Source of the DNA: Planctomycetota bacterium
GTDB lineage: Bacteria > Planctomycetota > Planctomycetia > Gemmatales > Gemmataceae
Direction of reading: 5' to 3'
DNA: 33,291 bases
NCBI GenBank assembly: GCA_021781415.1
Contig: JAJXWW010000049.1
Span: 1 to 33,291 of the forward strand
The notes under the pieces were generated by a model. That model saw only the letters and a program-made list of their open reading frames with translations, was not told the DNA's origin and did no database searches. Positions 30,937-33,291 of the stretch are shown one piece after another. Position 1 is the stretch's first letter. Every line of letters begins with the position of its first letter. The position numbers and the translations under genes were made by a program.

Positions 30937-33291
30937 ATGTTGGACACGGAGAAGCTGCGCGTGATCCGCAAACGAACGAACACGGTGGTTGTCATCGGTA
31001 ACGGTATGGTCGGGCATCGTTTCTGCGAACGACTGCTCGAATTCGACCCCGATCATCGCTTTGAGATCGTGACGTTCGCCGAGGAGCCGCGCCCCGCCTA
31101 CGACCGCGTCAATTTGTCGAAATACTTCTCGCACCGCCAAGCCGACAAACTGGCTCTGACCACGCCGCAATGGTACGCCGACCGCGGCATCCGCCTCTAC
31201 GTTGGCGATTCGGTAATCGAAATCGATCGTGAGAACCAAACGGTACGTTCGGCGCGCGGGCGCGAGATCGTCTACGATTCCTTGATCTTGGCGACGGGAT
31301 CGGCTCCCTTCGTGCCGCCGGTTCCGGGGATCGACAAAGAAGGCGTGTTCGTTTATCGCACCATCGAAGATCTCGACCGCATCATTGCCTATGGAGCAAA
31401 CGTGCGAAAGGCGGCGGTCATCGGAGGCGGATTGCTCGGCTTGGAGGCGGCCAAGGCAGTTTACGATCTCGGATTGCACACGCACGTCGTCGAGTTCGCG
31501 CCGCGCCTCATGCCGCGTCAGATCGACGACGCCGGCTCGCGTGTCCTCGTCGGTAAAATCAATGCCTTGGGCGTCGAGGTTCACCTCAACAAGAATACGA
31601 AGGAGATACTCGGCAACGGCAAGGTCGAGGGCATGTCCTTTGCCGACGGCGGCGAGTTGGACGTGAAAATGATCGTCGTCTCCGCCGGCATCAAGCCGCG
31701 CGACGAGTTGGCCCGCGCCTGCGGATTGACCCTCGGCCCGCGCGGCGGCGTCGCAGTGGACGACCGGCTGCGCACCTCCGATCCGAACATTTACGCCATC
31801 GGCGAAGTGGCATTGTTTAACGGCGCGATTTACGGCCTGGTCGCGCCCGGCTACGAGATGGCCGAGTTGGTCGCCGCCAATCTGGCCGGACAAGAGCGCG
31901 TTTTCAACGGAGCCGACCTGTCCACCAAATTGAAGTTGATGGGCGTGGACGTGGCCAGTTTCGGCAACGCCTTCGCCGACGACAAGACGGCTCGACCGAT
32001 CACGGTGGAAGACCCCTTTAAGGGGTCGTATAAGAAGCTATTGTTCAGTCTCGACGGCACGCGGTTGCTCGGCGGCATTCTCGTCGGCGATGCCTCGGAG
32101 TACGGCCAACTGTCGATGTTGGCTAAAAGCGATGAATCGCTGGCCGTGCCGCCCAGCGAATTGCTCTTCGGCAAGGGAGACGGCAAAAGTGCCGGCGCAA
32201 CCCTCACCGGTATCGCCAACGAAACGCAAATCTGTTCGTGCAACAACGTCAGCAAAGGGCAAATCTGCGACGCCATCCTCGACAAGAATCTGACCTCGGT
32301 GGAGGAGATCAAGCTCTGCACCAGGGCCGGAACCGGCTGCGGGGGATGTCTACCCCTCGTCACCGATCTGTTCAAGGCCACCATCAAGGCGTCGGGTAAA
32401 AAGGTCAGCAATGCCCTGTGCCAGCATTTCGCTTGTTCGCGACAAGAACTATTTGACATCGTTAAAATCAAACGCATTCGCTCGTTCGACGAACTGATCC
32501 GCGCGCACGGCCACGGGAACGGTTGCGAGATTTGCAAGCCCGCCGTCGCCTCGATCCTGGCCAGCCTGTGGAACGAGAACATCGTCGAACACGCGGTCAT
32601 TCAAGACACCAACGACCGCTTTTTGGCCAATATCCAACGCGGCGGCCTGTACTCCGTGGTGCCGCGCGTGCCCGGCGGCGAGATCACTCCCGATAAGCTC
32701 ATCGCTTTGGGAACCGTGGCCAAGAAGTACGGCCTCTACACCAAGATCACCGGCGGACAGCGCATCGACCTGTTCGGGGCGGCGGTGCATCAACTGCCGG
32801 ACATCTGGGCCGAACTGATCGAGGCCGGCTTCGAGAGCGGACACGCCTACGGCAAGGCGCTGCGCACCGTCAAAAGCTGCGTCGGCACGAGCTGGTGCCG
32901 CTACGGCGTGCAAGACTCGGTCGGCTTCGCCATCCGCGTCGAAAACCGTTACAAGGGCGTGCGTTCGCCGCATAAGCTCAAGTCGGCGGTGTCCGGCTGC
33001 ATCCGCGAATGCGCCGAAGCACAGAGCAAGGACTTCGGCATCATCGCCACCGAGAAAGGGTGGAATCTCTACGTCTGCGGCAACGGCGGTGCCAAACCGC
33101 GCCACGCCGACTTGCTCGCCGCCGACCTCGACGAAGAAGCCTGCATCCGCACCATCGACCGATTTTTGATGTACTACATTCAGACCGCCGACCGACTGAC
33201 GCGCACCTCGGTATGGCTGGAGAAGATGGAGGGCGGCATCGAACGGCTCCGAGAGGTCGTACTCGAAGATTGCCTGGGCATCGGCGAAGAA
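30937..33291 (+). CDS. nirB: NAD(P)H nitrite reductase large subunit, 3' end outside window
   Basis: ATG at 30937 is the first start after an in-frame TAA at 30925; no clear Shine-Dalgarno sequence precedes it. The 785 visible residues are typical of NirB (about 850 aa): FAD motif GNGMVG (21-26), NAD motif GGGLLGLE (163-170), a BFD-like [2Fe-2S] domain with Cys433, Cys435, Cys468 and Cys471, a second Cys set at 495, 500, 530 and 533, the ferredoxin-like half domain, and the siroheme/[4Fe-4S] ligands Cys648, Cys654 (SCVGTSWC), Cys688 and Cys692 (GCIREC). It reduces nitrite to ammonium in the cytoplasm with six electrons from NAD(P)H. nirD or a nitrate/nitrite transporter is expected after the window edge. 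The frame is open to the last base. Confidence 0.96.
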   Translation, partial: MLDTEKLRVIRKRTNTVVVIGNGMVGHRFCERLLEFDPDHRFEIVTFAEEPRPAYDRVNLSKYFSHRQADKLALTTPQWYADRGIRLYVGDSVIEIDRENQTVRSARGREIVYDSLILATGSAPFVPPVPGIDKEGVFVYRTIEDLDRIIAYGANVRKAAVIGGGLLGLEAAKAVYDLGLHTHVVEFAPRLMPRQIDDAGSRVLVGKINALGVEVHLNKNTKEILGNGKVEGMSFADGGELDVKMIVVSAGIKPRDELARACGLTLGPRGGVAVDDRLRTSDPNIYAIGEVALFNGAIYGLVAPGYEMAELVAANLAGQERVFNGADLSTKLKLMGVDVASFGNAFADDKTARPITVEDPFKGSYKKLLFSLDGTRLLGGILVGDASEYGQLSMLAKSDESLAVPPSELLFGKGDGKSAGATLTGIANETQICSCNNVSKGQICDAILDKNLTSVEEIKLCTRAGTGCGGCLPLVTDLFKATIKASGKKVSNALCQHFACSRQELFDIVKIKRIRSFDELIRAHGHGNGCEICKPAVASILASLWNENIVEHAVIQDTNDRFLANIQRGGLYSVVPRVPGGEITPDKLIALGTVAKKYGLYTKITGGQRIDLFGAAVHQLPDIWAELIEAGFESGHAYGKALRTVKSCVGTSWCRYGVQDSVGFAIRVENRYKGVRSPHKLKSAVSGCIRECAEAQSKDFGIIATEKGWNLYVCGNGGAKPRHADLLAADLDEEACIRTIDRFLMYYIQTADRLTRTSVWLEKMEGGIERLREVVLEDCLGIGEE

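Noticed and set aside
30898..33105. Minus-strand frames opposite nirB
   Set aside because: They are complements of the clear NirB domains, with Asp/Val/Ala-rich shadow composition.
31000..33291. Second Cys set in NirB as a possible novel iron-sulfur fusion
   Set aside because: A second BFD-like Cys region before the ferritin-like/ferredoxin half domain is normal in NirB proteins, so it is not unusual.

Overview
The window looks like a chromosomal segment of a planctomycete, most likely of the Gemmata/Gemmataceae kind. This is inferred from gene content and style, because no rRNA or marker gene is present. Coding sequence is GC-rich, GTG starts occur, secreted and membrane proteins are long, and a MoxR/DUF58/VWA cluster sits beside a giant PQQ-propeller protein. 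I see no tRNA, rRNA, transposase, CRISPR array or phage gene.

Region 1 (1-20664) is entirely on the minus strand. In transcription order it holds: a 1725-aa secreted protein with two PQQ-like propeller regions around a TPR segment; a Tat-type exported prenyltransferase/squalene-oxidase-repeat protein; a MoxR AAA+ ATPase; a DUF58 protein; a BatA-like membrane VWA protein; a second membrane VWA protein; a DUF4175-like membrane coiled-coil protein; an exported coiled-coil protein with a Gly/Lys-rich repeat; and the start of a further exported protein cut by the window edge. MoxR, DUF58 and BatA-type proteins are known to travel together and are thought to assemble or remodel envelope complexes. 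The large periplasmic and coiled-coil partners here look like a planctomycete extension of that theme.

Region 2 (20665-24621) has a 650-bp non-coding stretch, a DegP/HtrA-type protease on the plus strand, and a polytopic GT-C-like membrane protein. Two very small single-span membrane microproteins (36 and 29 aa) lie on the minus strand, each convergent with a plus-strand gene.

Region 3 (24700-27393) is an arsenic locus. arsR, an LMW-phosphatase-type arsC and arsM form a tight plus-strand operon behind a promoter with an overlapping inverted repeat. Convergent to it is a family 2 glycosyltransferase resembling the TIGR04283 family linked to arsenosugar biosynthesis. The locus suggests sensing, reduction, methylation and possibly sugar conjugation of arsenic; no arsenite efflux pump is visible.

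Region 4 (27400-33291) holds a secreted protein ending in a cysteine-less thioredoxin-like domain, a small conserved-looking protein coupled to a LolA-like lipoprotein, and the first 785 codons of nirB, the NADH-dependent siroheme nitrite reductase large subunit, which runs off the window.

Across the window, intergenic gaps carry strong hairpins shortly after stop codons, almost all without a U-tract. Two short repeat families also occur, and one of their copies lies in frame inside a coding region.
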